50,092 nucleotides of DNA from Candidatus Iainarchaeum sp. (GTDB lineage: Archaea; Iainarchaeota; Iainarchaeia; Iainarchaeales; DTGL01): positions 1 to 50,092 of the forward strand of contig JAPLVS010000068.1 of assembly GCA_026396995.1 (NCBI GenBank), given 5' to 3'. Below, piece after piece: positions 34,338 through 41,848 of this stretch. The notes beneath the pieces were generated by a model. It was not told the origin of the DNA and did not search any database. It saw nothing but the letters and a program-made list of their open reading frames with translations. A program made the translations under genes and the position numbers. How positions within the stretch are numbered: the first letter of the stretch is position 1; every line of letters begins with the position of its first letter.

Positions 34338-35276
34338 TCAGCTAAGTTCTTTTTTTCCTGGTTTTTTTCTCATTTCTTCTGCCAGTTCGTTCAGTTCTTT
34401 TAAGGTCTTTTTGGCAAATTTTTCAAAATCTTTGCCTGGTTGTTCCACTATAAGCCTTTGTTCTTCGCCTATTTTGAATTCTTCTTCAAATTTTTTGTTT
34501 TTGAGGTTTTCTGCATACTTTAGGTATTTGAACATAAATTCGGTTTTTTCAATTGCCATTTTCTTTACCAATTTTATTGTGGCGCCCTTCGTTGAAAGAA
34601 CATACAAGTCAATTATGTCTCTTGCTTTGAATCCACGCCTTGTCAATATGGCCCGGATTTTTTCTGCAGCAATTTCTTCAAGCGAATAAATATAAAATTC
34701 TGGGCTTTCTGTTGCCAAAAATGCGTGTTCCGGGTATTCGAGTTCCAGTTCTTGCTTTTGGTTTTCGGCTATTGCCGCCAGCTTGTGCTTTTTTGGTTTT
34801 TGAATAATCTTGTCAATGAAATTTAATTGTATTTTGATGAAGGTTTCTTTTTCATTGGTTGTCGGCACATACCAGAATTTGAATGTCGTGAACCTGTTGC
34901 TTCCGCCAAATTGGGCATAACGCTTGTTTGATTTTTCAGGCTTGAAATCCAAGCCAAGGTTTTTTGCCGCAGTCTCGAATAACTGCATTAGCTTGTTTAT
35001 TTCTTGGGAAACTATTTTTCTTGCTTGGTTTTGTGTTTTGCCATCGAATTGTTTCTGGTCGATCCAAGTGAAATCCAAGTCTTCCGAAAAACGATAATAG
35101 CCAAAATAGGCTTTGGTCAAGCAAGTGCCGCCTTTGAATGCAAAATTTTCAACAAAATGCCCTGATTTGGATAACTCGATGAGCAGGCCTTGGAGGTAAA
35201 GGTCTTTTTCTATCAAATCCCTTTCGGTTATTTTTAGGTCGTTTGAAATCTTTTCCACAAGGTCTCTTGGAATCAT
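34338..35276 (-). CDS. abiEii: Type IV toxin, nucleotidyltransferase AbiEii family
   Basis: 312 residues. DNA polymerase beta-like nucleotidyltransferase motifs: FAFKGGTCLTKAYFG and RFSEDLDFTW (GG...DxD), and a later EEIAAEKIRAILTRRGFKARD with IIDLYVL, the AbiEii layout. The family adds nucleotides to RNA, probably tRNA, and causes abortive infection or growth arrest unless countered. The start overlaps the antitoxin stop (ATGA), the usual AbiE arrangement. Codon use is A+T-rich (TTT, AAA, TTG heavy) and unlike the neighbours, which suggests transfer. Confidence 0.88.
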   Translation of the reverse strand: MIPRDLVEKISNDLKITERDLIEKDLYLQGLLIELSKSGHFVENFAFKGGTCLTKAYFGYYRFSEDLDFTWIDQKQFDGKTQNQARKIVSQEINKLMQLFETAAKNLGLDFKPEKSNKRYAQFGGSNRFTTFKFWYVPTTNEKETFIKIQLNFIDKIIQKPKKHKLAAIAENQKQELELEYPEHAFLATESPEFYIYSLEEIAAEKIRAILTRRGFKARDIIDLYVLSTKGATIKLVKKMAIEKTEFMFKYLKYAENLKNKKFEEEFKIGEEQRLIVEQPGKDFEKFAKKTLKELNELAEEMRKKPGKKELS

Positions 35277-35911
35277 TTTAATTCCCCTGCAATTTTTCTG
35301 GCTTTTGCGCTGTAGCGTTCTGCATAGTTCAAAAGTTTTTTGTGGTCGGCTTCTTCCGCCCATTCAATGAGTTCGTCAATTATTGCTTTTTCAGTCTTGC
35401 CTGAGTGAATTCGCAAGTGAACCAGGTCCAAGAGTGTTTTTTCCAGGTCGGAGTATGGGAATTTCCAGTCCTTTTTTATTCCAAAACCAAAGAGTTTTTT
35501 ATTCAATTTCACAAACTTGACTCTCCTGTCCAAAATCTCGAATGGCTTGGCCCTGAAAATAGTATCTGAAACAACATAATCAATCGTAAAATATTCGTGG
35601 GTTATGGCGTTGAGTTTGATGGCTGTTTCTAACCCAAAATACCAGTTCTTGACTTTCTTGTAGTCCATTGCTTTGGCTATTGCTTCATACGAGCTTGGGC
35701 TGCCGGTATTGAGCCTGCGCTCTTCAACAGAAGGAATGTAAAAAAAGCCCCGCACAATCCGTTTAAGGTATTTGTTGCCGAAAAGATAGGCCAAAGCGTC
35801 AGTATACTTGATTTTGAGCCTTGCGCACAATTCCTTTAACTCGACATCTGAGATATAGCGTTCTTTCCATAACAGCAAACGCCGAACCAAAACCCTGTAT
35901 TTCATTCGCAT
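35273..35911 (-). CDS. abiEi: Type IV antitoxin AbiEi-like transcription regulator
   Basis: 212 residues. N-terminal winged helix-turn-helix (ISDVELKELCARLKIKYTDA, then YLKRIVRGFFYIPS) and a C-terminal domain with the AbiEi pattern YFGLETAIKLN and PYSDLEKTLLDLVHLR. It represses its own promoter and opposes AbiEii. ATG 35911 (GTG one codon earlier) is about 32 bp after a TTTATATTA box. A+T-rich like its toxin. Confidence 0.85.
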   Translation of the reverse strand: MRMKYRVLVRRLLLWKERYISDVELKELCARLKIKYTDALAYLFGNKYLKRIVRGFFYIPSVEERRLNTGSPSSYEAIAKAMDYKKVKNWYFGLETAIKLNAITHEYFTIDYVVSDTIFRAKPFEILDRRVKFVKLNKKLFGFGIKKDWKFPYSDLEKTLLDLVHLRIHSGKTEKAIIDELIEWAEEADHKKLLNYAERYSAKARKIAGELK

Positions 35912-35938
35912 CACAATTTAATAATAAGTATCAAATTA

Positions 35939-35947
35939 TAATATAAA
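35939..35947 (-). promoter_or_regulatory. TATA-like box for the abiE operon
   Basis: TTTATATTA on the minus strand about 32 bp before abiEi. A short leader would be possible. Confidence 0.45.
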
Positions 35948-36112
35948 CCTATCGCGGGAAAAAACCGCAAAAAACAGGCGCCAAAAAGTTTCTTTTTCGG
36001 GAAACTATTCACTTGCCGGGAAACCAGTTTTTTTCAATTGTTTTGGCAGCCTTGCCCCCACAATGAGAGATTCCCTCCAAACAAGGCTTCCCTGAGGCTC
36101 CGAGCCACTTGC

Positions 36113-36141
36113 CGGCCATTCTTAAACTTTTTTAATGGCCG
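36113..36141. repeat. Inverted repeat upstream of nucS
   Basis: CGGCCATT and AATGGCCG arms of eight bases separated by 13 A/T-rich bases including TTAAACTTTTTTA. It lies 19 bp upstream of the nucS TATA-like box at 36160-36168, so it could be an operator or a terminator of antisense transcription. The rest of the 35912-36190 interval shows only two copies of CGGGAAAC near 35998 and 36017. Confidence 0.4.
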
Positions 36142-36159
36142 CAAACATCCTCAAGCACC

Positions 36160-36168
36160 ATTAAAAAC
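36160..36168 (+). promoter_or_regulatory. TATA-like box for nucS
   Basis: ATTAAAAAC centred 27 bp before the ATG at 36191, the expected leaderless spacing. Confidence 0.5.
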
Positions 36169-36190
36169 AATTCCGCACTCTCCCTATTTC

Positions 36191-36949
36191 ATGGAATTCA
36201 TGCAAGCACAAAAACAAATAATGCAGGCAATCGAAAGAAAGGAAATGCTCTGCGTAATCGGAGAATGTGCCGTGGAATACTGGGGAAGGGCGGCAAGCAA
36301 GCTGCCCAAGGGAAAAAGAATGCTCCTGATTAAAGGCGACTCCTCTTTTGCAATCCACCAGAACAAATTGCTGAGGCCTGTGAACTACATGATGGGCGCA
36401 GCTATTTCCAGCGAAATCCGCGACGGAGTGCTTGTGGTTTGCGCAGAAAAAAGGAAGCCTGCGGAAAAAATCACTGTTTCGTTTTACGATGTCGGCTTTG
36501 CGCAAGCATTCGAAATGGAGGATTCACAGGATTTGAGGCTTTTCGGTTCAGAGGCCGAACTGAGCAAAGAACTCATGGAAGACCTTTCCTTTATCGAACC
36601 AGGATTGAAGCCCGCAAACCAGGAATGCCCTTTCAGGAAAGGCATGGTGGACATCGTTGCGGAGGACGCGCAGGGCAACCTTGTGGTAATAGAAGTGAAG
36701 AGAAGGAAGGCAGACTACAAGGCAGTATCGCAGCTTTACCGCTACATGAAAGAAGTTGAAAAAATGAAGGGAAGGAAAAGCCGCGGCATACTTCTTGCGC
36801 CCGACATCCAGAAAAAGGCAAGGGAAATGCTCGAAGAATACGGCCTGGAATTCGCAAGGCTTGATTTTGAGATAGGGAATCCCAAGGCAAAAATCAAAGG
36901 CGTGAAAAGGAAGCAGGCAACGCTGGCTGGATTCGCGGGTGGGCAATGA
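36191..36949 (+). CDS. nucS: Mismatch-specific endonuclease NucS/EndoMS
   Basis: 252 residues, normal length. An N-terminal beta domain (EYWGRAASKLPKGKRMLLIK) binds DNA; the C-terminal RecB-like nuclease carries MVDIVAEDAQGNLVVIEVKR (Asp, then Glu-x-Lys) and QLYRYMKEVE. It cleaves both strands at mismatches in archaea and actinobacteria, replacing MutSL. The tail KQATLAGFAGGQ looks like a PCNA-binding box. The ATG 36191 is chosen on family length and promoter spacing. A degraded copy of the last 17 codons follows after the stop, and a 5' remnant of a second nucS lies 2 kb upstream. Confidence 0.93.
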   Translation: MEFMQAQKQIMQAIERKEMLCVIGECAVEYWGRAASKLPKGKRMLLIKGDSSFAIHQNKLLRPVNYMMGAAISSEIRDGVLVVCAEKRKPAEKITVSFYDVGFAQAFEMEDSQDLRLFGSEAELSKELMEDLSFIEPGLKPANQECPFRKGMVDIVAEDAQGNLVVIEVKRRKADYKAVSQLYRYMKEVEKMKGRKSRGILLAPDIQKKAREMLEEYGLEFARLDFEIGNPKAKIKGVKRKQATLAGFAGGQ

Positions 36950-36956
36950 GGGAAAG

Positions 36957-37007
36957 GGCGTGAAGAAAAAGCAGGGCACGCCGGCTGGGTTTTCTGATGG
37001 GCAGTGA
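36957..37007 (+). pseudogene. 3' remnant of a nucS-like gene
   Basis: 51 bases that align without gaps to the last 51 of nucS (36899-36949), 58 bases downstream of them. They read GVKKKQGTPAGFSDGQ and stop, against GVKRKQATLAGFAGGQ in the intact gene. The spacing is not a multiple of three, and there is no start codon of its own. Its last bases contain the ATG of the next gene (36997). Confidence 0.6.
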
Positions 37008-37260
37008 AAAGATTCACAGGGAAATCACAAAAATAAGGTCAAAGGAGGCGACAAGGATATGGCAGTTCCTTCTGGGCCTTGTAATCCTTACCTTCATTTT
37101 GCTTGTGCTTTTTGTCGGCTTTCTCGGCCCGGATGCCGCATGGATAGCCTATTTTTTGTCGGTTTCTGTTCTCGCAGGCTGGCTTGCATTCCATCTCCTG
37201 AACCTTGAAAGCAGGAAACAGGAACTGGAAGAAAAAGCAAAGGAAAGAAAAGATATTTAA
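36997..37260 (+). CDS. Small two-helix membrane protein
   Basis: 87 residues. A charged N-tail of about 24, two membrane helices (FLLGLVILTFILLVLFVGFL and WIAYFLSVSVLAGWLAFHLL) and a basic-acidic coiled tail (LESRKQELEEKAKERKD). No family recognised. The start lies inside the nucS 3' remnant, so expression may depend on sequence left there. Followed 31 bases later by the lipoprotein gene. Confidence 0.6.
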   Translation: MGSEKIHREITKIRSKEATRIWQFLLGLVILTFILLVLFVGFLGPDAAWIAYFLSVSVLAGWLAFHLLNLESRKQELEEKAKERKDI

Positions 37261-37291
37261 ACAAGGAGAGAATTATTATATCGTGGTTTTA

Positions 37292-38440
37292 ATGAACCGT
37301 AAATTCGCAATCCCTGCAATCCTGGCTGTCCTCGCTTTTGTTTTTTTGAGCGGGTGCATGCAATCCCCGCTGGAGAACACCGAAACAACAACCATTTACA
37401 AATTCACAAAGGATGCCGGCGTCGAATTTATTTCGGAAATGACCGGCAACCTTACAAGCGCGGCGGACGACTGGAGCAACTGCAACGAAAAGATAGACTC
37501 GCTCTTCGACATGATGATATCGTTCAGCCAGATGGCAGCCAAGGACATGAACGAAGAGCAAAAGCAGCAGCTCGAGGCCTTCAAGAAAATGAAGGACATA
37601 ATAAACTGCGAATTCACGCAAAACAAGGATGCGAATACAGGAAAACTTTCTTTCAGCATGCTGATTACAAGCGAAAGCTTTGGGGTGCTGAAATCCATGG
37701 GCGGGTCTTCCTCAGCCGGCAATTTTTCGGATGTGGTAAAGAAAAACGAGGACGGCACGATCGAGGTCAACATGCCGGTCAAGGAGGGGACAACCTCAGT
37801 CAACATCACCGGAATGCAGTCGCAAAAGCCCAAGGAAGTAAGGATTTTTGTTGAAGGCGAAGTGCTCGAATTCACGCCCGAAACATACGTCAAGGAAAAC
37901 GGCTACTATGTGTTCAAGGACCCGGCAACCCTGGAAGGCAAAACCCTCCACATAAAGTACAAAAAGCCGTCTACGGCGCTCCTTTCAATAATGGGCTTCG
38001 ACATTACAATGGACGTGCTCCTGATAATCGGCGGCGCGGTTTTGCTGCTGATAATTATAATAGTCGCTGCCATATTGCTCCTCAAGCGCCGCAAGAAAAA
38101 GGCACCGGTGCAGGATTATTCGCAGATGACTCCGGAGCAGAGGGCAAAGCAGGCGATAATCGAGGGTGAAAAGGAAAGGATAAGGCAGGAAATGTTCCAG
38201 GCAACAGCCCAAGACCGGCATGAGGAACAGCCTGCGCAGATGCCGAAACCGCAGCCGGCCCAGCCGCAAAAACCGCCCCAGCCGGCGGCAGGCGGCGACG
38301 AGGCAAAAATCGCAAGGCTTGTCGCATTGCTGAAGCCGAAAAGCAGGGAATACGCTTCGAAAGAAATAAGGGACACGATAGTGGAGGGCGGCTATTCGGA
38401 AGCAATCGCGGACGAGGTCATAAGAAGGCTTGGAATCTGA
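37292..38440 (+). CDS. Lipoprotein-like membrane protein with cytoplasmic C-terminal helical module
   Basis: 382 residues. Signal with lipobox-like FLSGCMQS, an outer domain of about 220 residues with a few Cys (WSNCNEK, IINCEF), a second membrane helix near 235-262 (VLLIIGGAVLLLIIIIVAAI), then a cytoplasmic region: a helix rich in Gln/Glu, a Pro/Gln linker, and a final 45-residue module ending ASKEIRDTIVEGGYSEAIAD. That module matches the end of the 981-residue protein at 1572. Function unknown; it could relay or scaffold across the membrane. ATG 37292 is the only start that places the signal first. Confidence 0.7.
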   Translation: MNRKFAIPAILAVLAFVFLSGCMQSPLENTETTTIYKFTKDAGVEFISEMTGNLTSAADDWSNCNEKIDSLFDMMISFSQMAAKDMNEEQKQQLEAFKKMKDIINCEFTQNKDANTGKLSFSMLITSESFGVLKSMGGSSSAGNFSDVVKKNEDGTIEVNMPVKEGTTSVNITGMQSQKPKEVRIFVEGEVLEFTPETYVKENGYYVFKDPATLEGKTLHIKYKKPSTALLSIMGFDITMDVLLIIGGAVLLLIIIIVAAILLLKRRKKKAPVQDYSQMTPEQRAKQAIIEGEKERIRQEMFQATAQDRHEEQPAQMPKPQPAQPQKPPQPAAGGDEAKIARLVALLKPKSREYASKEIRDTIVEGGYSEAIADEVIRRLGI

Positions 38441-38456
38441 GTTTAGCTTCTGCGGA

Positions 38457-38573
38457 TTAAGATGCTTCGCCTATTTCCACTTCAATTTCCTCTTCATCAA
38501 AGTCCGCTTTCACTAACTCCCGAAGGATTGCGTCAAGCTTTCCTTTCGGCTTTCTTTTATCGAAGGCATCCAC
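38457..38573 (-). CDS. Possible 38-residue protein or gene remnant
   Basis: From GTG 38573 it reads VDAFDKRKPKGKLDAILREL and ends in an acidic EEEIEVEIGEAS. An in-frame stop lies two codons before the GTG, so it is not longer. The composition resembles the end of a small antitoxin or regulator. The remaining 38574-38639, just downstream of enolase, shows nothing I can name. Confidence 0.3.
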   Translation of the reverse strand: MDAFDKRKPKGKLDAILRELVKADFDEEEIEVEIGEAS

Positions 38574-38639
38574 GGCAAATCAGACAGATTGAAACAGCGA
38601 AAGGTTAATTAAACTAACTTTTTGTTTTTGCAATCCTGG

Positions 38640-39881
38640 TCATTTGAGCGCTTTTTCGATTTCCAAAAGCCGGTTGTATTTCTCTGCGCGCTCAGAACGC
38701 GCAGGAGCCCCGAACTTGCACTGGGCTGCGCCGATTCCCACAACAAGGTCTGCAATGAAGGAATCGCAGGTCTCGCCGCTGCGGTGTGAAATTACAACAT
38801 TCCATTTGCTCCTGAAAGCAAGCCTTGCAGCCTCAAAGGATTCTGTGAGAGAACCTATCTGGTTCACTTTGAGGAGGAGCGCATTGCAGGCTTTAAGGCC
38901 AACAGCTTTAGAAATTCTTTTCGGGTTGGTTACGAGAAGGTCGTCGCCCACAATCTGTATTTTAGAGCCTGATTTTTTTGTGAATTCCTGCCAGGCCGGC
39001 CAGTCTTCCTCTGCAAAGCCGTCTTCTATGGAATAAATAGGGAAACGCCCGCACAAATCAGCATAATAGTCGATTAATTCGCCTGAAGAAAACTCCTTTT
39101 TCCCGAGGCGGTATTTTCCGTTTTCGAAAAATTCGGATGCCGCACAGTCAAGCGCGAATTTTATTTCCTTTCCATAGCCGGCTTCCTCGGCGGATTCAAG
39201 CATTAATTCAAGCCTTTCTTCTGTGCTTTCAATCGGGGGCGCAAAGCCGCCCTCGTCGCCGAGCGCTATCGCCGTGGACCCGAATTTTTTCTTGAGCTTT
39301 GCCTTCAAAACCATGTAAGTTTCAACGCTCATCCTGAGGCCTTCCCCGAAGCTTTTGGCCTTCACAGGCGAAATCATGTGCTCCTGGATGTCGTGCTCGA
39401 AGCCTGCGTGCTTGCCGCCGTTCATTATGTTGAGCATAGGCAGCGGAAGGCAGAACTTCTTGTTCCCGAACTTTTTTCCGAGGTATTCGAACAATTCCAG
39501 CCCTTCGGACTTTGCCCCGGCCCTTGCAACGGCAAGCGAGACAGCCAGGATTGCATTGGCCCCGAGCTTCGACTTGCTCTCAGTGCCGTCCAATCCAATC
39601 ATCAAGCGGTCTATTTCTTCCAGCCCGAAAACATCCATGCCTTTTATTTTCGGCGCAATGATTTTTTCGATGTTTGAAACAGCCTTCATTACGGACTTGC
39701 CGCCATATTCTTTTCCGCCGTCCCTCAATTCGAGGGCTTCAAATGTGCCTGTTGAGGCACCGCTCGGCACCGAAGCGCTCGAAATGCCATCCTCTGTCTC
39801 GACAAAGCATTTCACTGTGGGATTGGCCCTCGAATCAAGGATTTGCATTGCCTTTACAGACTTTATCTCCGCCATCCGCAT
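38640..39881 (-). CDS. eno: Enolase
   Basis: 413 residues. Interconverts 2-phosphoglycerate and phosphoenolpyruvate. Signatures: MQILDSRANPTVKCFV, SVPSGASTGTFEALELRDG, GDEGGFAPPIE, SIEDGFAEEDW, VGDDLLVTN, LLLKVNQIGSLTE (catalytic Lys) and ISHRSGETCDSFIADL. The start is ATG 39881 or 39875; the TATA-like TTAAAAGTT about 27 bp before 39881 favours it. Divergent from prs. Confidence 0.95.
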   Translation of the reverse strand: MRMAEIKSVKAMQILDSRANPTVKCFVETEDGISSASVPSGASTGTFEALELRDGGKEYGGKSVMKAVSNIEKIIAPKIKGMDVFGLEEIDRLMIGLDGTESKSKLGANAILAVSLAVARAGAKSEGLELFEYLGKKFGNKKFCLPLPMLNIMNGGKHAGFEHDIQEHMISPVKAKSFGEGLRMSVETYMVLKAKLKKKFGSTAIALGDEGGFAPPIESTEERLELMLESAEEAGYGKEIKFALDCAASEFFENGKYRLGKKEFSSGELIDYYADLCGRFPIYSIEDGFAEEDWPAWQEFTKKSGSKIQIVGDDLLVTNPKRISKAVGLKACNALLLKVNQIGSLTESFEAARLAFRSKWNVVISHRSGETCDSFIADLVVGIGAAQCKFGAPARSERAEKYNRLLEIEKALK

Positions 39882-39956
39882 ACCAACAATAAAGAACACC
39901 CAATAAACTTTTAATAATTAGTAAGCAATCTATGTTCATTCTTCGGGGGCTTTTGG

Positions 39957-40862
39957 ATGAAAAACTCTGTTATTCTTTCCGGAAACGCGAATCCGGAACT
40001 GGTAAAGGAAACCGCAAAAAAATGCGGTGCAAGGCTCGGGAAGGTGCACATAGAAAAGTTCCCTGACCTTGAGACATACGCAAGAATCGATGAGCCTGTC
40101 GCAGGCAAAAAAGTTTTCATTGTCCAGCCGACCTGCACTCCGGCAAACGAGCACCTGGTAGAACTTCTGCTGATTGCGGATGCGACAAGGCGCGCCGGGG
40201 CAAGGAAAATAATCGCAGTTGTGCCCTATTACGGTTATGCAAGGCAGGACCGGAAGGTCAAGGAAGGCGAGCCTGTTTCGGCCCAGCTCTTCGCAGGCCT
40301 GCTCAGGAAAGCCGGAGTGAACGAATTCATCGCAATGGACCTGCACTCGCGCGCGGTAGAGACATTCTTAAAACCCAAGGCGCACCTGCATGCGCTCCCT
40401 GTAATCGCAGGCTATTTCAAAAGCAAAAAAATAAGGGATTTGGTTGTTGTCGCGCCTGATAAAGGCGCCCTTAAAAACGTGAAAATGCAGGCAAAAGCCC
40501 TCGGGGCAAAAATCGCAGCAATTTCCAAGAAAAGGATTTCAGGCTCGCAGGTTGTGGCTGAAAAAATCGAAGGGGATATCAAAGGCAAAAACTGTGTAAT
40601 CATTGATGACATAATCAGCACAGCAGGCACAATGTGCGAGGCGGTCAGGATGCTCAAATCAAACGGCGCAGCAAACGTTTATGTCGCTGCCACCCACGGC
40701 GTGCTTGCAGGGAAAGCGATTGAAAGGCTCAAGGCGGCGCCAGTGAAAGAAGCGATTATCACTAACACGATTCCGCAGGCAGAGCATAAAAAAGCCCTGA
40801 AAAAATTGAGGGTGCTGAGCGTTGCACCGGTGCTGGCGGAAGCAATCAAAAAAATGGCTTAA
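39957..40862 (+). CDS. prs: Ribose-phosphate pyrophosphokinase (PRPP synthetase)
   Basis: 301 residues. Makes PRPP from ribose 5-phosphate and ATP for nucleotide and histidine synthesis. Seen: GNANPELVKETAKK, FPDLETYARI, PYYGYARQDRKVKEGEP (ATP site), VVVAPDKGAL and the PRPP loop VIIDDIISTAGT. The length and lack of long insertions fit the archaeal class. Confidence 0.95.
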   Translation: MKNSVILSGNANPELVKETAKKCGARLGKVHIEKFPDLETYARIDEPVAGKKVFIVQPTCTPANEHLVELLLIADATRRAGARKIIAVVPYYGYARQDRKVKEGEPVSAQLFAGLLRKAGVNEFIAMDLHSRAVETFLKPKAHLHALPVIAGYFKSKKIRDLVVVAPDKGALKNVKMQAKALGAKIAAISKKRISGSQVVAEKIEGDIKGKNCVIIDDIISTAGTMCEAVRMLKSNGAANVYVAATHGVLAGKAIERLKAAPVKEAIITNTIPQAEHKKALKKLRVLSVAPVLAEAIKKMA

Positions 40863-40879
40863 TTAAAAAAGGCCTGGCC

Positions 40880-41290
40880 TTACCAGAATTCTTCCTTGTT
40901 CTTGATTGCAATCACTTCGATTGCGACATCGCAGCCCTTGTGCACTGTCTTGTTGACTTCGACAAGGGTGCTTGCAGGCGCTGAGTTGGCAAAATATTTG
41001 CTCCTTACAGCCGAAACGTCCTTGAATTTGGATATATCGGTAAGGTAAATAGTTTCCTTTACCACGTCGTTGAAGGAGGCGCCATCCTGCTGGAGGATTT
41101 TCTGGATGTTCTTGAAAACAAAATCAGCCTGCTTTGAAAAGTTTTTCGGGGCAACAGCCTTGCCTTTGCTGTCGACAGCGACCTGGCCGTTAACAAAAAT
41201 TATCTCCTGTGCGCCCATGTCCCTCTTTATCCTGTGCGAGAAGTCAACCTGTGGAATGAAGCGCTTTGGATTCAAAAGAACTTTGCCCAT
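40880..41290 (-). CDS. ridA: RidA family (YjgF/UK114) enamine/imine deaminase
   Basis: 136 residues. Clears reactive enamines from PLP enzymes as a trimer. The C-terminal VNKTVHKGCDVAIEVIAI and FVNGQVAVDSKGK segments are family motifs. The usual catalytic Arg before EVxA appears changed: the region reads SAPASTLVEVNKTVHKGCDVAIE, where canonical members have PARxxVEV, so it may belong to a non-archetypal subgroup. Confidence 0.88.
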   Translation of the reverse strand: MGKVLLNPKRFIPQVDFSHRIKRDMGAQEIIFVNGQVAVDSKGKAVAPKNFSKQADFVFKNIQKILQQDGASFNDVVKETIYLTDISKFKDVSAVRSKYFANSAPASTLVEVNKTVHKGCDVAIEVIAIKNKEEFW

Positions 41291-41341
41291 ATAACTAATT
41301 TCCCCAAGGGAATGAATAAAAAGGCTACTGGAGGCGCTTTT

Positions 41342-41761
41342 TCAGATCTTTAAGCCCATAAGGCCTGTGTCCTCTTCGAGTTCCCTGTGAAGCGGGTGCC
41401 CTGATTTAAAAAGCACTATCTCGGCAGTAACTTTCACTTTTGCTGAAAACAGGTGCCCGCCCTTCACTTTTTTCTTTTCATCCGCAAGCGCGGCATGAAG
41501 ATGGAAATTGTACACTTTCGGCTCCCTGATAATGAGGCCGCTGAGCGCAACAAGCTCGTGGGGCTTTTTGAAAGATTGCTTTGCATAATCGCCTTTAGCC
41601 CTGAAATAGCCCAATTCAAAATCCGAAAGCATTCCCACAGCAGACAGCACAACAGCGGTCACTGTGCCTGTCCGCTTGCACGCCTTTTCCAGCTCCTCGA
41701 AAAAATCCTCGCCTGCGTACATGCGGACAAAAATTAAGCCTTCTTCCTCTTTGCAGTCCAT
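41342..41761 (-). CDS. PPC domain (DUF296) DNA-binding-like protein
   Basis: 139 residues. The plants-and-prokaryotes-conserved domain: TVTAVVLSAVGMLSDFELGY, then HELVALSGLI, a zinc-like NFHLHAALAD with KVKGGHLFSAKVKVTAEIVL. Trimeric in known structures; the plant versions sit on AT-hook proteins, while prokaryotic ones are single-domain, with unknown function. The frame is open further upstream to 42181, but that stretch is antisense to the next gene; ATG 41761 gives the family length. Confidence 0.88.
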   Translation of the reverse strand: MDCKEEEGLIFVRMYAGEDFFEELEKACKRTGTVTAVVLSAVGMLSDFELGYFRAKGDYAKQSFKKPHELVALSGLIIREPKVYNFHLHAALADEKKKVKGGHLFSAKVKVTAEIVLFKSGHPLHRELEEDTGLMGLKI

Positions 41762-41848
41762 AAAAAGAACAAGCCTGGAAGTGCTTAAAATGGTTTCCAG
41801 GGCTGCAAAAGAATATCCTTTTATTTCCCTGAAACAACAAATTATAGC

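Noticed and set aside
36038-36190. Longer start for NucS
   Set aside because: Would add 51 low-quality residues and cover the promoter and inverted repeat.
34247-36190. Integrase, transposase or terminal repeats for the AbiE region
   Set aside because: Looked for on both sides; only nucS remnants are seen, with no recombinase gene or matching terminal inverted repeats.
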